Shown here one piece after another: positions 35,505 through 46,544 of a DNA stretch of 64,000 bases; within the stretch, counting starts at the first letter, position 1, and the number at the start of each line of letters is the position of its first letter. Source of the stretch: Lepturacanthus savala. Lineage: Eukaryota; Chordata; Actinopteri; Scombriformes; Trichiuridae. The stretch spans positions 3,255,592 through 3,319,591 of the forward strand of contig CM060466.1 in NCBI GenBank assembly GCA_030544235.1, written 5' to 3'. Below the pieces are notes generated by a model. The model made no database searches, had not been told where the DNA came from, and saw only the letters and a program-made list of their open reading frames with translations. The translations under genes and the position numbers were made by a program.

Positions 35505-36300
35505 TTCAGACCCACAATTCTGTCTTTTTCTAATTTCTGACAGAGATAAATGGTCAGTAAAGCAGCTGCGAGTAGCTTCTTCTTGTGTGTAATGTAATAC
35601 TGTCCTTACTGTCAGCACTGCTCTTTTTATTCCTTTTTTATACAGAGTGAGTAAAGATCCAAATATAATACATTCAATACTTCCACTATAAGGCAATATG
35701 ATCCTCATTTCTTCAAGAAATTAAATTTCATGGTTTTGCCCATTTTAGATACTCATGCGCCATCATCTCAGATAATAAACTCGTAGAAATGTTGTAATAT
35801 AAGACTGGAAATATTTAATCAGAACCACTACAGACCTGAAAGTTACCTGAGTGACATCACTACACAAAAAAGTACATGAATTTCACTTTTTTATACTTAC
35901 AAATATCATATTTTTTTTACCAACTCACACAAGCAACATGGCCAGCATTTAATTTTAAGTTAAAACCTATTCACTGCCGTTTTAAACAGGAAGTATATTC
36001 GTCTCCATGGCAACGTGATAACGAGAGATAACGAGTAACAGGGATGTAATACATGTGCTGCACCGATAGGTGGCGTTATATAGGTTGGGGGAACAGATGA
36101 GTAGGAGAAGAGGTATTTCCAGCTGGATCACCCTTTGATTGGTCAAAACACTCCTGCAAAGCATTATGGGAAGCTGCAATAGCTGCAATATATGATTGAT
36201 AATTAACAAAATATGGACAATAAAACGATCAATATTGTATCTACCTGTATGAATTTATTTATGAACTTCACTGCTTCAAGTTAAGACTTGTTGCTCTAAT
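35505..36300. other. Intron stretch with a possible MITE remnant
   Basis: 35930-36190 contains 'aacaggaagtatattcg', 'ctccatggcaacgtgataac' and 'taggtggcgttatatagg'. These resemble 51050-51170 ('gtaggtggcgatagcatc', 'catggatacaacttcctg') in inverted order, suggesting two decayed copies of one element. Nothing else is recognised. Confidence 0.35.
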
Positions 36301-36304
36301 TTAA

Positions 36305-36748
36305 CCCATAAGAACCCACTGTCCATTTAAATGATAAATGTGAATAATTCCTCATTTCCAGCTTTATCCTCAACTTAAACTGATGAAGGCCCTAAATAAC
36401 GTGTTCTATATTACATTTAACCTGTTCCCACCACAATTCTTAATTAAATTGATGTAAAACAAGTGTCACATCAGGCTTATTAACCTTAAAATAGTCATGG
36501 AAAACCAAGAAAACCAAGAAAAATATATAACTAGCAAAGTTATAACTGTGATATATGCAAATAAAAAGACTAAATATGTGATATTAAGCACAAAAACAGC
36601 AAAAACTGCCAAGCTGATTTATTCAAATGAGGAATAAATTTACCATAAATATATATAACATCACAAAATCTATGATACTGGGAGTTAGTATTCCAAGAAA
36701 TGTGGTATTTGATCTATTTAATAACCAGGAGAAATGGGTTCTAATGGG
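36305..36748. mobile_element. TTAA-flanked piggyBac-like MITE, third family
   Basis: TTAA at 36301-36304 and 36749-36752. Terminal repeats inside are CCCATAAGAACCCA on the left and, complemented from the right, CCCATTAGAACCCA, 13 of 14 identical. The 444-bp interior is AT-rich and non-coding. CCC ends with TTAA duplications fit piggyBac. Confidence 0.8.
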
Positions 36749-37226
36749 TTAAGTTCAGACATGGCTGCTCTTCATTCAATCATTCAGTGTCGTCTATGTA
36801 TAACATGTTTCTGGTTCATAAATAGGACGACAGTGTTACAGCATTTATTCTTTTAATAGTAAGATGTAAGTTTTTCTGATGCTTGTAAAACCAAAATGTC
36901 TTTTAATTACATTTAGTCTTTTGCTTGTGATCGACATCATTTTTTTAACTTCTGCATTAAAATCATGGATGAAATCGCTGAAATCTGTCTCACACACAAA
37001 AAATCACAATTTAATATTTTATTAGTTATCAGATCTTTTCATTTTGGAACCAATTTGTCAGAAAATATCCTAACAGGTCACTAATGACACCAGAATTCCG
37101 GCCTTTTTCTCTCACCATTGACCACTATATATATATATAATCCTTCCATAATAAGAGTTTCTATATCAGCAGCATCTGGTCAGATTTAACCCCTTCCTTA
37201 AATCCTCTTTCTCTCTTTTTCTGCAG

Positions 37227-37301
37227 TCGTGTCAAGCTGATTTAGTCAAAGACAACGGTCACAAGTACTTCCTGTCAGTGTTGGCTGATAATTACATGCC
37301 G
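37227..37301 (+). CDS. rptor: Raptor exon G
   Basis: 25 codons, SCQADLVKDNGHKYFLSVL then ADNYMP, about human 504-528. The human sequence as remembered has ADPYMP, so Pro is replaced by Asn here. The acceptor CTCTTTTTCTGCAG has a full polypyrimidine tract and the donor is CCG/GTGAGT. Phase 0 both sides. This is the first of four exons (G-J, 158 codons) whose removal would match the length difference of a human splice isoform. Confidence 0.95.
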
Positions 37302-37464
37302 GTGAGTATTTAAACACAAATCTGTGCTTTAAATTCAGCATAAAAGTTGAACCCATGTGCAGATATGTCTGAAAGTTGAGGTTGATTTAACAGAAACATA
37401 CTTTATCATGCGTTTATAAAGTTAAAGGATAAAGTTGATGCACCTTCTGGTTCTGCAACAAGAA

Positions 37465-37890
37465 CTAGTGAACAATTATATTTATAATTAGCATTAAAAA
37501 CTCTTATTAACGGATTATATAGTCTAATTAATGCATATTAATGTTAGTAAGCATGTTATAGAGACGTATATTCTTTGCAGAAAATCCAATTTTAATGGCT
37601 GTTCTAGTTGCTGCTTGCACAAATATTCCCATAAACAAAAATCTATTTATCCCGTCTACAAAATCCTTATTTGGGGGATTATTCTAGAGACTTGAATGAT
37701 TAAATAGATAAATACATGTCAGGGTTGTGAATCCTAATAATCTAAATAAAACGACTCTTTGATGAGGAAGTTGATGACGTCATGAGAAGAAGAACTTTTA
37801 CTGTCATGCTGTTAATGACAAACATTTAGATATTTTTATTTGAAATACCTCAGTTATAAAAGTAAAGACTCATAGGATTAAATGGGTTAA
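37465..37890 (+). repeat. Dispersed repeat family X, copy 4 (best copy)
   Basis: Fills most of the short intron between exons G and H. It contains 'gttttaatggctgttctag'-like sequence, 'cccataaacaaaaatctatt', 'ttgggggattattctagaga' and 'taaatgggttaa' at the end. Exon H follows 62 bases later. Confidence 0.6.
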
Positions 37891-37951
37891 ATGTTCATTC
37901 AACGTGTCACTAAAAAATAAGATAATATAATAATAAACTCTTGTTTTCCAG

Positions 37952-38017
37952 GCTGAGCATCGAACCATGGCTGTCTTCATATTGGCTGTTATTGTCAACA
38001 GCTACAACACAGGACAG
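37952..38017 (+). CDS. rptor: Raptor exon H
   Basis: 22 codons, AEHRTMAVFILAVIVNSYNT then GQ, about human 529-550. The human protein as remembered has TAF for VF and H for N here, both mild changes. The acceptor is TTGTTTTCCAG and the donor CAG/GTACGA, followed within 12 bases by a (TG)n run. Phase 0 both sides. Confidence 0.95.
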
Positions 38018-38024
38018 GTACGAC

Positions 38025-38027
<3 letters not shown>

Positions 38028-38070
<43 letters not shown>
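38028..38070. repeat. (TG)n just downstream of exon H
   Basis: TG run of about 43 bases beginning 11 bases after the exon H donor. The next 600 bases (38071-38670) are intron with no named feature. 'gatcaaacatcccagggtcccg' near 38365 is related to 42113 and reflects the older duplication history of this intron. Confidence 0.9.
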
Positions 38071-38071
<1 letters not shown>

Positions 38072-38670
38072 ATATTTATGTGTGTGTTTTCTCCGTTTGC
38101 TCACGAGGGGAAAACGTGGCCGACTTATTCCCGCGTCCCTCAGCAGGACCAGAGCTGCTGCTTGTTTCAGGGCCGGCCGTCACAGTGAGAGATGACTCCA
38201 TCGGCCCGTTGTGTATTTCAGACAGATATTGGTTATGTGACAGTTTAGTCGCTGACAGTCACCTCTATAATCTCTGTCCCCGTCCCACACGCCTCCGCCG
38301 TCACACTTTATCACCCTGAGGCCTCACGGTTCCAATCCCAGAATCCTTTTAGTGTCCCGACGTTGATCAAACATCCCAGGGTCCCGAAGATTGTAGTTTT
38401 ACAACAAAAAACACACTCACCCCCTTTTTGTTTCTCTTCTTCAACTCTGTGCTTATTTCCATCGTTTGGCAAGTTCCTTCTAAACTGTAATGAGTTATTT
38501 ATTAGTTGTTACTGTCATTTTAAAGTAATTAGTTACAATATTAACTACTAAACTAGTAAAACTATTAAATAATTACAATATTACTATATTTAAAATCTAA
38601 GGCATTACACAAATATTGCATTGCTTTTAAATTAAGCCTCATTTATACGTTTATACTACAAAAAACCAGT

Positions 38671-39870
38671 CCAGCTCCTCCAGGGCTGTGATTGGTTAGT
38701 TCAGCTCCTCCAATGCTGTGATTGGTCAGTTCAGCTCCTCCAGGGCTGTGATTGGTCAGTTCAGCTCCTCCAGGGCTGTGATTGGTCAGTTCAGCTCCTT
38801 CAGGGCTGTGATTGGTCAGTTCAGCTCCTCCAGGGCTGTGATTGGTCAGTTCAGCTCCTCCAGGGCTGTGATTGGTCAGTTCAGCTCCTCCAGGGCTGTG
38901 ATTGGTCAGTTCAGCTCCTCCAGGGCTGTGATTGGTCAGTTCAGTGCCTCCAGGCCTGTGATTGGTTAGTTCAGCTCCTCCAGGGCTGTGATTGGTCAGT
39001 TCAGCTCCTCCAGAGCTGTGATTGGTCAGTTCAGCTCCTCCAGGGCTGTGATTGGTCAGTTCAACTCCTCCAGGGCTGTGATTGGTCAGTTCAACTCCTC
39101 CAGGGCTGTGATTGGTCAGTTCAGCTCCTCCAGGGCTGTGATTGGTCAGTTCAGCTCCTCCAGAGCTGTGATTGGTCAGTCCAGCTCCTCCAGGGCTGTG
39201 ATTGGTCAGTTCAGCTCCTCCAGGGCTGTGATTGGTTAGTTCAGCTCCTCCAGGGCTGTGATTGGTCAGTTCAGCTCCTCCAGGGCTGTGATTGGTTAGT
39301 TCAGCTCCTCCAGGGCTGTGATTGGTCCGTTCAGCTGCTCCAGGGCTGTGATTGGTCCGTTCAGCTCCTCCAGGGCTGTGATTGGTCAGTTCAGCTCCTC
39401 CAGGGCTGTGATTGGTCAGTTCAGCTCCTCCAGGGCTGTGATTGGTTAGTTCAGCTCATCCAGGGCTGTGATTGGTCAGTTCAGCTCCTCCAGGGCTGTG
39501 ATTGTTTAGTTCACCTCCTCCAGGGCTGTGATTGGTCAGTCCAGCTCCTCCAGGGCTGTGATTGGTCAGTCCAGCTCCTCCAGGGCTGTGATTGGTCAGT
39601 CCAGCTCCTCCAGGGCTGTGATTGGTCAGTCCAGCTCCTCCAGGGCTGTGATTGGTCCGTTCAGCTCCTCCAGGGCTGTGATTGGTTAGTTCAGCTCCTC
39701 CAGGGCTGTGATTGGTCAGTTCAGCTCCTCCAGGGCTGTGATTGGTTAGTTCAGCTCCTCCAGGGCTGTGATTGGTCAGTCCAGCTCCTCCAGGGCTGTG
39801 ATTGGTCAGTCCAGCTCCTCCAGGGCTGTGATTGGTCAGTTCACCTCCTCCAGGGCTGTGATTGGTCAGT
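38671..39870 (+). repeat. 30-bp minisatellite, 40 units, each with a CCAAT box
   Basis: Exactly 1200 bases = 40 units of 30, with no insertion or deletion. The consensus is TCAGCTCCTCCAGGGCTGTG followed by ATTGGTCAGT. Nearly every unit contains GTGATTGGTC, whose complement GACCAATCAC fits the NF-Y CCAAT-box consensus. Base changes are few (GGTTAGT, GGTCCGT, TCCAGC starts). Because 30 is divisible by three, one frame reads as VIGQFSSSRA repeats until a GGTTAGT variant adds a stop. I treat this as non-coding. Confidence 0.95.
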
Positions 39871-40498
39871 TCAGTCTGCTAGTCTACAAGTCACCTCTGC
39901 AAACGGCTTTTCTGATGCATCCGCTTCAAAATTTGAAATAAAATAATTTTCTCTTTGATATCAATGATCTACAAACACATAAACTCCATCCTCATGAACC
40001 AACAGGAAGTAAAACATGTTTTTGGCTCAGACATTTCACTGCTGCAGTGATTTTGATGAATTTGTAGTTGACCACTTCAATCCAGGACATTATAATGCCT
40101 ATTACTGACATTCATACAGAGTATAATATCACTATTTTTACTATAATGCCTTATATTACTGCATTACAGTGATTTATTACTTTGAAGCCTTACTTTTTTT
40201 GCCAGGTTGTGAATCTTATTTGACTCATTCATTTCTTCTTTTCAGCCACTTCTCTCCCTCTGCATTATATAAATATGACAAAAACAGCTATATTTGCTTT
40301 CCTGCTTATTTTACCTCCACAAAAAACATGTCCCACGCTCACTTCCCTTCTCGTTTCTCGTCTTCAGTTATTTTTCCTGCCAGGTTGTAAATGTTATTTG
40401 ACTCATTCATTCCTCTGATTATCTTCTTTCTTCTTCACCAGCTACTTTTTCTCTCTCTCTTTATTATATAAATATGACAAATAAAAATAAAAGCTATA
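39871..40498. repeat. Intron stretch with 'ccaggttgtgaat' duplicates
   Basis: Two tandem versions of 'gccaggttgt(g/a)aat' plus 'ttatttgactcattcatt' lie at about 40201 and 40380. Further copies occur at 42193 and 44887. They are parts of a block duplicated several times in this intron. Confidence 0.6.
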
Positions 40499-40910
40499 CA
40501 CTACCGTTCAAAAGTTTGAGGTCACCCAGATAATTTAGTGTTTTCCATGAAAATCAGACTTTTATTTAACACCATGAGTCATAAAATGAATAGAAAATGT
40601 TATAACATTAGCCTCCTGTAGCATTAGAACACTGGAAATGGGCTGAAAACCAGATGTTTGCAGCTGGAATAGTCATTTACCAAATGCAAATGGTCCAGAT
40701 TTGTCTGGATATGTATATTTATGTTAATATTTATCTTATTTCTCTATAATATTTGATGTTAACTGCGGTTAGACATTTGCAGCTAGAACAGTCATTTACC
40801 ACATTAGCAATGTATATATAGTGGATTTATCCTCAGTTTAAAGTTATCTTCATTGTTTTCTTTCAACAATAAGGACATTTCTAACTGACTCTAAACTTTT
40901 GAACTCATTC
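40499..40910 (+). mobile_element. Tc1/mariner-like MITE, complete copy
   Basis: Terminal repeats are CACTACCGTTCAAAAGTTTG on the left and, complemented from the right, GAATGAGTTCAAAAGTTTAG, with TA at each border (40497-40498, 40911-40912). 'ccgttcaaaagtttggggtc' is a terminal sequence I remember from teleost Tc1-type elements. The 412-bp body has no transposase. Related copies in the window are at 6880, 15985, 20585, 45455 and 46545. Confidence 0.75.
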
Positions 40911-41280
40911 TAGATCCAAAACCATAATTTCAGGCAAAATGATCTTGACTTTGTCAAAGATTATTTTTTAATGTAACCCAGGTTTGGTTTGGTGTATGCT
41001 GCTTCCCGACCTTCACTACTTTAAGATAAAAGACCTTTTTTCTCTATTTTAAGTTCAGACATTAATGCTCTTTTAGTTGTAATCACTGCTGTTTCTGGTT
41101 AATAAATAGGACGACATTTAAAAACTGTTCTAAAAACTGGTATAATGGTTTTCCATTATACACAAAGGGCCAATTATAAAGATCTATCTACATGTATCTA
41201 CATATTATTATTATTAATAATATATATGTATATGTGCTGGTGATAATTTGACAACAGAATTTATTTTTAAATTAATAAAA

Positions 41281-42312
41281 GAGGAAGCAGCATTGGTTTG
41301 TGAAATGATCAATATTATATTATAGGAGTGGAGTCCAACTCAGTTTGTTCCCGCGCTGCATCAGTGTTCTGGTTTCCCTCAAAGGGCCAATTATAAAGAT
41401 CATATATATGTATCTATGTATTATTATTATATAAGTTATAATATTAGATAATTGCCTCTCCACTCATAATAGTGCTGGTGACAATTTGCTAAGATTTTTA
41501 AACAGAATTTTAAAATATTCTGATGCAGAAATAATGTTGTATTGTTGTTGGCGTCTAATTATTAAACATGTAAAATCATCACAGATAAATAGAGACTCAT
41601 ACCAGAATATGCTGATAACCACTATTAACTGTTAACTGATTTATTTAATGGACTTTTCAAAGATTAGAATCTATGGTTTTGTGTTGCTATGCTAAATATT
41701 AAAGAATAGAAAGATAAATAAAGTAATGACAGATTTACTTCAACAAAGGAAAATAAGGAAAAAACTGAAACTTTCCTGTTTTTAAACAACCTGAGAAAAG
41801 ATTTTGGAGTTAATGAAGACAACGTGACAAACGTGTCTCTGTTAGCTTCAAACATTTATTCTCAATAAATCACACAAGTCTGTGAAGCTCTTGAGGGGCC
41901 ATAGAAAATGAGGTGGAGGCCCAGATTTGGCCCCCGGGCCTTGGGTTGGACACACATCCTCTAAGACGTTACACACATGTAATCACATGTGATTCTTGTA
42001 AATGTTGTTTTCGCACTGAAACTTGATTTGTAGAAAATCGTGAATGAAAAATCCAAATATCCATCGACCACTGTACATAACCTTTCTATAACACGTTCCC
42101 ATGGCAACGCCTGATCAAACATCCGAGGGTCCCGCGTTGGGATGATGCAACTCGTCATGTCTGGTTTCTCGTCTTCACTTCTTCTTCCCGCCAGGTTGTG
42201 AATGATATTTGACTCATTCATTCCTTCTTCTTCAGCAGCTCCTTCTCTCTCTGCCTTATATAAATATGATAAATCTAAAAAGCAGCTGTATGTGCTCTCC
42301 TGCTCAGAAGCA
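41281..42312 (+). repeat. ~1-kb duplicated block, copy 1 (contains hAT-like element)
   Basis: Collinear and closely similar with 44014-44977. It includes a hAT-like element at about 41325-41966 with ends TATAGGAGTGGAGTCCAACTC and, complemented, TTAGAGGATGTGTGTCCAACC. These match each other and the element at 4347-4898. The downstream 'gttcccatggcaacgcctga' and 'ccaggttgtgaatgatattt' are also shared. Small indels distinguish the copies. Confidence 0.85.
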
Positions 42313-42900
42313 GCCATTCTTCACCCACGTCCCCTTGTACTTTAAAGCCCCCACCTCTCTCTCAGGCCTGTGAATAATAGATGATCTGCAACATTACAGA
42401 GAGAGAGAGACTCTCCTTCTGCTCCACATCTCCATTATTTATCCCTTTTACTCCAACAGCAGCGCTCATTACTGCAGCGACGCGTCACCGCCAGACGCCG
42501 TCTTTATTCTCCCACATGTCGTCCACTGTTGTTTTTTTCCCAGTTTGTCACGTTGGGGTTTTGTTGCAGCGGAGGATCAGAGGATCCTCAGCCCTGATGT
42601 GGTGTTAGTTGTGGCCCGGGCGGGTTTGGAGGCTTTAATGTTTGCCACCGACATCAATCTATCATCATATTCCTGGAATCTCTGCCCTCGTGGTCTCATC
42701 CGCCTCCTTCAACCGTTATTTATGTGTTGCTCGTTGCTGTTATTGGGAAATTAACATTTCCTTCATGTTCACCTGTTGATTTAATCATGTCGTGCTGCGG
42801 CTGCTTCATTATGGGAGAAAAAATCAGGAATATTCAGATGATTTTGTTGGTTACACACTGTTTTTATTCAGCAGGAGTGAAGTTGGGGATATTAGGAGAA
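42313..42900. other. Intron stretch, no recognised feature
   Basis: Moderately GC-rich sequence between the duplicated block and the pyrimidine tract. Open frames at 42381-42754 have no recognisable domain. Confidence 0.35.
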
Positions 42901-42914
42901 ACTCAGTGGATTTC

Positions 42915-43847
42915 ATTCTTCTTACTTTCTTCCCTCCTTCGTTCTTTACTCTCCTTTCTCTGCTCTTATCTTTCCTTCCTTTGTTACTTCCCCTTCTTTA
43001 TGTCTCTTACTTTTTTACTTCCTGTCCTACTTCCTTCTTTACTCTCATCCTTCCTTTCTCTCCTTACTCTCATCCCTTTACTTCCTTCATTCCTTCCTTC
43101 CCCTTCTTTGCATCTATCCTTTCCCCTTCTTCCTTACTTTTCATCCTTCCTTCTATCCTTCCTTCCTTCTTTATATCTGTCCTTCCCCGTTCTTTCTGTC
43201 TTCCTTCCTTCCTTACTTCTATCCTTTCCCTTCCTTCCTTCCTTCCTTCCTTCCTTCCTTCCTTCCTTCCTTCCTTCCTTCCTTCCTTCCTTCCTTCCTT
43301 CCTTCCTTCCTTCCTTCCTTCCTTCCTTCCTTCTTTACATGCCCTTCTTTATGTCTATCCTTCCCCCCTTTTTCCTGTCCTACTTCCTTCTTTACTCATC
43401 CTTCCCCCTCCTTCCTTCCTTCCTTCCTTCCTTCCTTCCTTCCTTCCTTCCTTCCTTCCTTCCTTCCTTCCTTCCTTCCTTCCTTCCTTCCTTCCTTCTT
43501 TACTCATCCTTCCCCCTCCATCCTTCCTTCCTTCCTTCCTTCCTTCTTTACTCATCCTTCCCCCTCCATCCTTCCTTCCTTCTTTACTCATCCTTCCCCC
43601 TCCATCCTTCCTTCCTTCCTTCCTTCTTTACTCATCCTTCCCCCTCCATCCTTCCTTCCTTCCTTCTTTACTTGCCCTTCTTTATGTCTATCATTTCTCC
43701 TTCCTTACTTTTTTACTTCAATCCTTTTTCCTGTCCTCCTTCCTTCTTTACTCATCCTTCCCCTTACTTCCTTCATTCCTTCCTTCTCCTTCTTTCCTTC
43801 TTTCCTTCCTTACTTCTATCCTTCCTCCTTCCTTCCTTCCTTAAATC
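42915..43847. repeat. Polypyrimidine tract with (CCTT)n
   Basis: About 930 bases almost free of purines on the + strand except scattered A. Pure CCTT runs lie at about 43229-43333 and 43409-43497, and there are repeated 'tttactcatccttccccctc' units between 43499 and 43660. It yields open frames of 379 and 350 codons (Leu/Pro/Ser/Phe) that are compositional artefacts. Long mirror-symmetric pyrimidine runs can form triplex DNA. Confidence 0.95.
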
Positions 43848-44013
43848 CTCTATCGTTGACTAACTGACCACCTGGGTCTCAGGAGGTTTTCTATTTTTAA
43901 TGAATGACCAGCAGAATCCATGTGACCACTTTATATTAAACTCGATTTGTCGTTTGTCAAATGATTGAATGATTGATCCGTTACCAAGGAAAATATGATG
44001 TTTATGAGCCAAA

Positions 44014-44977
44014 GAGGAAGCAGCATTGGTTTGTGAAATGATCAATATTATATTATAGGAGTGGAGTCCAACTCAGTTTGTTCCCACGCTGCATCAGTGT
44101 TCTGGTTTCCCTCAAAGGGCCAATTATAAAGATCATATATATGTATCTATGTATTATTATTATTAGATATGTTATTATATTAGATAATTGCCTCTCCACT
44201 CATAATAGTACTGGTGCTGATTTTTAAACAGAATTTAAAAATCAGCTGATGCAGAAATAATGTTGTATTGTTGTTAGCGTCTAATTATTAAACATGTAAA
44301 ATCATCACAGATAAATAGAGACTCATACCAGAATCTGCTGATAACCACTATTAACTATTGATTTATTTAATGGACTTTTCAAAGATTAGAATCTATGGTT
44401 TTGTGTTGCTATGCTAAATATTAAAGAATAGAAAGATAAATAAAGTAATGACAGATTTACTTCAACAAAGGAAAATAAGGAAAAAACAGAAACTTTCCTG
44501 TTTTTAAACAACCTGAGAAAAGATTTTGGAGTTAATGAAGACAACGTGACCAACGTCTCTGTTAACTTCAAACATTTATTCTCAATAAATCACACAAGTC
44601 TGTGAAGCTCTTGAGGGGCCATAGAAAATGAGGTGGCGGCCCAGATTTGGCCCCCGGGCCTTGGGTTGGACACACATCCTCTAAGACATTACACACATGT
44701 AATCACATGTGATTCTTGTAAATGTTGTTTTTGCACTGAAACTTGATTTGTAGAAAATCGTGAATGAAAAATCCAAATATCCATCGACCACTGTACATAA
44801 CCTTTCTATAATACGTTCCCATGGCAACGCCTGATCAAACAGAACTCATTCCCTTCCTGTTTCTCGTCTTCACTTCTTCTTCCCGCCAGGTTGTGAATGA
44901 TATTTGACTCATTCATTCCTTCTTCTTCAGCAGCTACTTCTCTCTCTGCCTTATATAAATCTCTCCTGCTCAGAAGC
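44014..44977 (+). repeat. ~1-kb duplicated block, copy 2
   Basis: Second copy of 41281-42312, beginning at the same 'gaggaagcagcattggtttg' and ending at 'ctcctgctcagaagcag'. It ends only 57 bases before exon I. It contains the third hAT-like element (about 44060-44695). Confidence 0.85.
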
Positions 44978-45034
44978 AGGGTTCGTGGGTTTGACACACA
45001 TTTATGATACTCTACCTGTGTCGTCCCCCATCAG

Positions 45035-45226
45035 GAGGCCTGTCTGCAGGGGAACCTCATAGCCAACTGCCTGGAGCAGCTGTCGGACCCCCACCCTCTC
45101 CTCAGACAGTGGGTGGCCATCTGCCTGGGCCGCATCTGGCAGAACTTCGACCCGGCTCGCTGGTGCGGCGTCCGGGACAGCGCCCACGAGAAGCTGTACA
45201 CGCTGCTGTCAGACCCCATCCCAGAG
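45035..45226 (+). CDS. rptor: Raptor exon I
   Basis: The largest exon here, 64 codons: EACLQGNLIANCLEQLSDPH, PLLRQWVAICLGRIWQNFD, PARWCGVRDSAHEKLYTLL and SDPIPE, about human 551-614. These are HEAT/armadillo-type helices of the solenoid. The acceptor is CCCCCATCAG and the donor GAG/GTGAGC. Phase 0 both sides. Differences from the remembered human sequence are few (I to N in LIAN, N to S in QLSD, S to P in DPAR, S to T in YTLL). Confidence 0.95.
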
Positions 45227-45295
45227 GTGAGCAGGAGTCTGGACCCATAGATCATCAAACTCTTCAGCTTAAAGCTGCATCCACACTATTGTCTT

Positions 45296-45600
45296 TTTTT
45301 TTAAACACATATCTTTATTGATTTTTGAACTGGGTACATTATTCATTGAAAATAATTTGTTATATCTTTAAACTAATCCCTTCCTCCTCCAACACTGAGA
45401 AATAAGCAGATAATAACATAAATATACATATCCAGTCAAATCGAGCCTATTTGAATCTATGTAATAATTTAGAATTTTGATAAATGACTATTCTAGCTGC
45501 AAATGTCTGAAAAACTGTTTTTTTCAATAAAGATAACTTTAAACTAATCAGAAATACACTCTATACGTTTCTAATGTGGCTATAACAACATACAATAAGA
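45296..45600. mobile_element. Retroposon and MITE fragments
   Basis: 45300-45380 ('aacacatatctttattgatt') looks like an inverted retroposon tail. 45455-45590 ('aaatgactattctagctgca', 'aataaagataactttaaact') is an inverted fragment of the Tc1/mariner-like MITE at 40499. Confidence 0.45.
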
Positions 45601-45769
45601 ATATAAATAGCTAATAAATGTAATGTACAATGAAAAAATCGATTTAGACAAAATTCAAAATGATATCGACCTATAAAACTGTGCAGGAATCTTAAATATA
45701 CATATAAATATGGTCAAAGCACAATAATTTCATGTTGCACAAAATGAACCTTTTCATACAGTGGAGATA

Positions 45770-46104
45770 TACACACACACACACACACACACACACTTAC
45801 TGAGCAGGTCCACTCTGGTTTGAAGGGTTGCAGCAGACCAGCGGTCAGCAGCTGACTGGGCTGTGTGTGGACCAGAGGGACAGTGATATAGAGTTTACCT
45901 GAAGTTCAGCCACACAGTCCTCACACTCACACACTTCACACATATGCACACACACACACACATACACACACTCAAAATCACACACACACACATGGAACAT
46001 CTGTTTCCAGTAGCAACTTCCTCATTTCCTTGGACAGATGACTACTTTGGACGAAACGCAGGGTTGAAATTGGGGTCTGCACACACAGCTGTCTGTTCCT
46101 GCTA

Positions 46105-46135
<31 letters not shown>
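45770..46135. repeat. CA microsatellite cluster
   Basis: CA runs at about 45771-45796, 45940-45993 (interrupted) and 46104-46131. Intervening sequence is unassigned. Confidence 0.9.
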
Positions 46136-46544
46136 TCACGCCAACATTACCAACAGGGAACTGTCACAGTAATCTGCCAAAAGTGGACTTCTGTTTCTGG
46201 TCATTTTTAAAAAACAAAAATATAATGCAAACTTTACTTTTGAGGTGTTTAACTATTAAATTACTGAAAATATACTTTTATTTTTTATGTAATAAATTGC
46301 CAAGAGGGGACTTGGAGCTTCAAGTAGTGTCTACCCATCAAAGAGAGGACCTCCACATAATGCAGTGGAGCTGTGTAGTGTTTGTCCACTGTTTGTCTTT
46401 AAAGGAGTATCTCTAATAAGCATGTCTAATAAATTAATAACAGCAGTTAGCATTAAACATTATAGAGAAATAAGATAATAAGATAATAATAGCATAAATA
46501 TACATATCCAGACAAATCCTACCCATTTGCATCTATATAATAGT

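Noticed and set aside
38718..39239. Possible repeat protein with VIGQFSSSRA units
   Set aside because: The frame is open only because the unit is 30 bases. GGTTAGT variants bring stops, there are no splice borders or promoter, and it lies inside a raptor intron.
38671..39870. CRISPR-like array
   Set aside because: Units are contiguous with no variable spacers, and the context is a vertebrate intron. It is a minisatellite. The same holds for the 20-bp and 22-bp arrays.
42724..43863. Longest open frames in the window (379 and 350 codons)
   Set aside because: They lie entirely over the CCTT/polypyrimidine tract, consist of Leu/Pro/Ser/Phe runs, and are open in two frames at once. This is composition, not coding.
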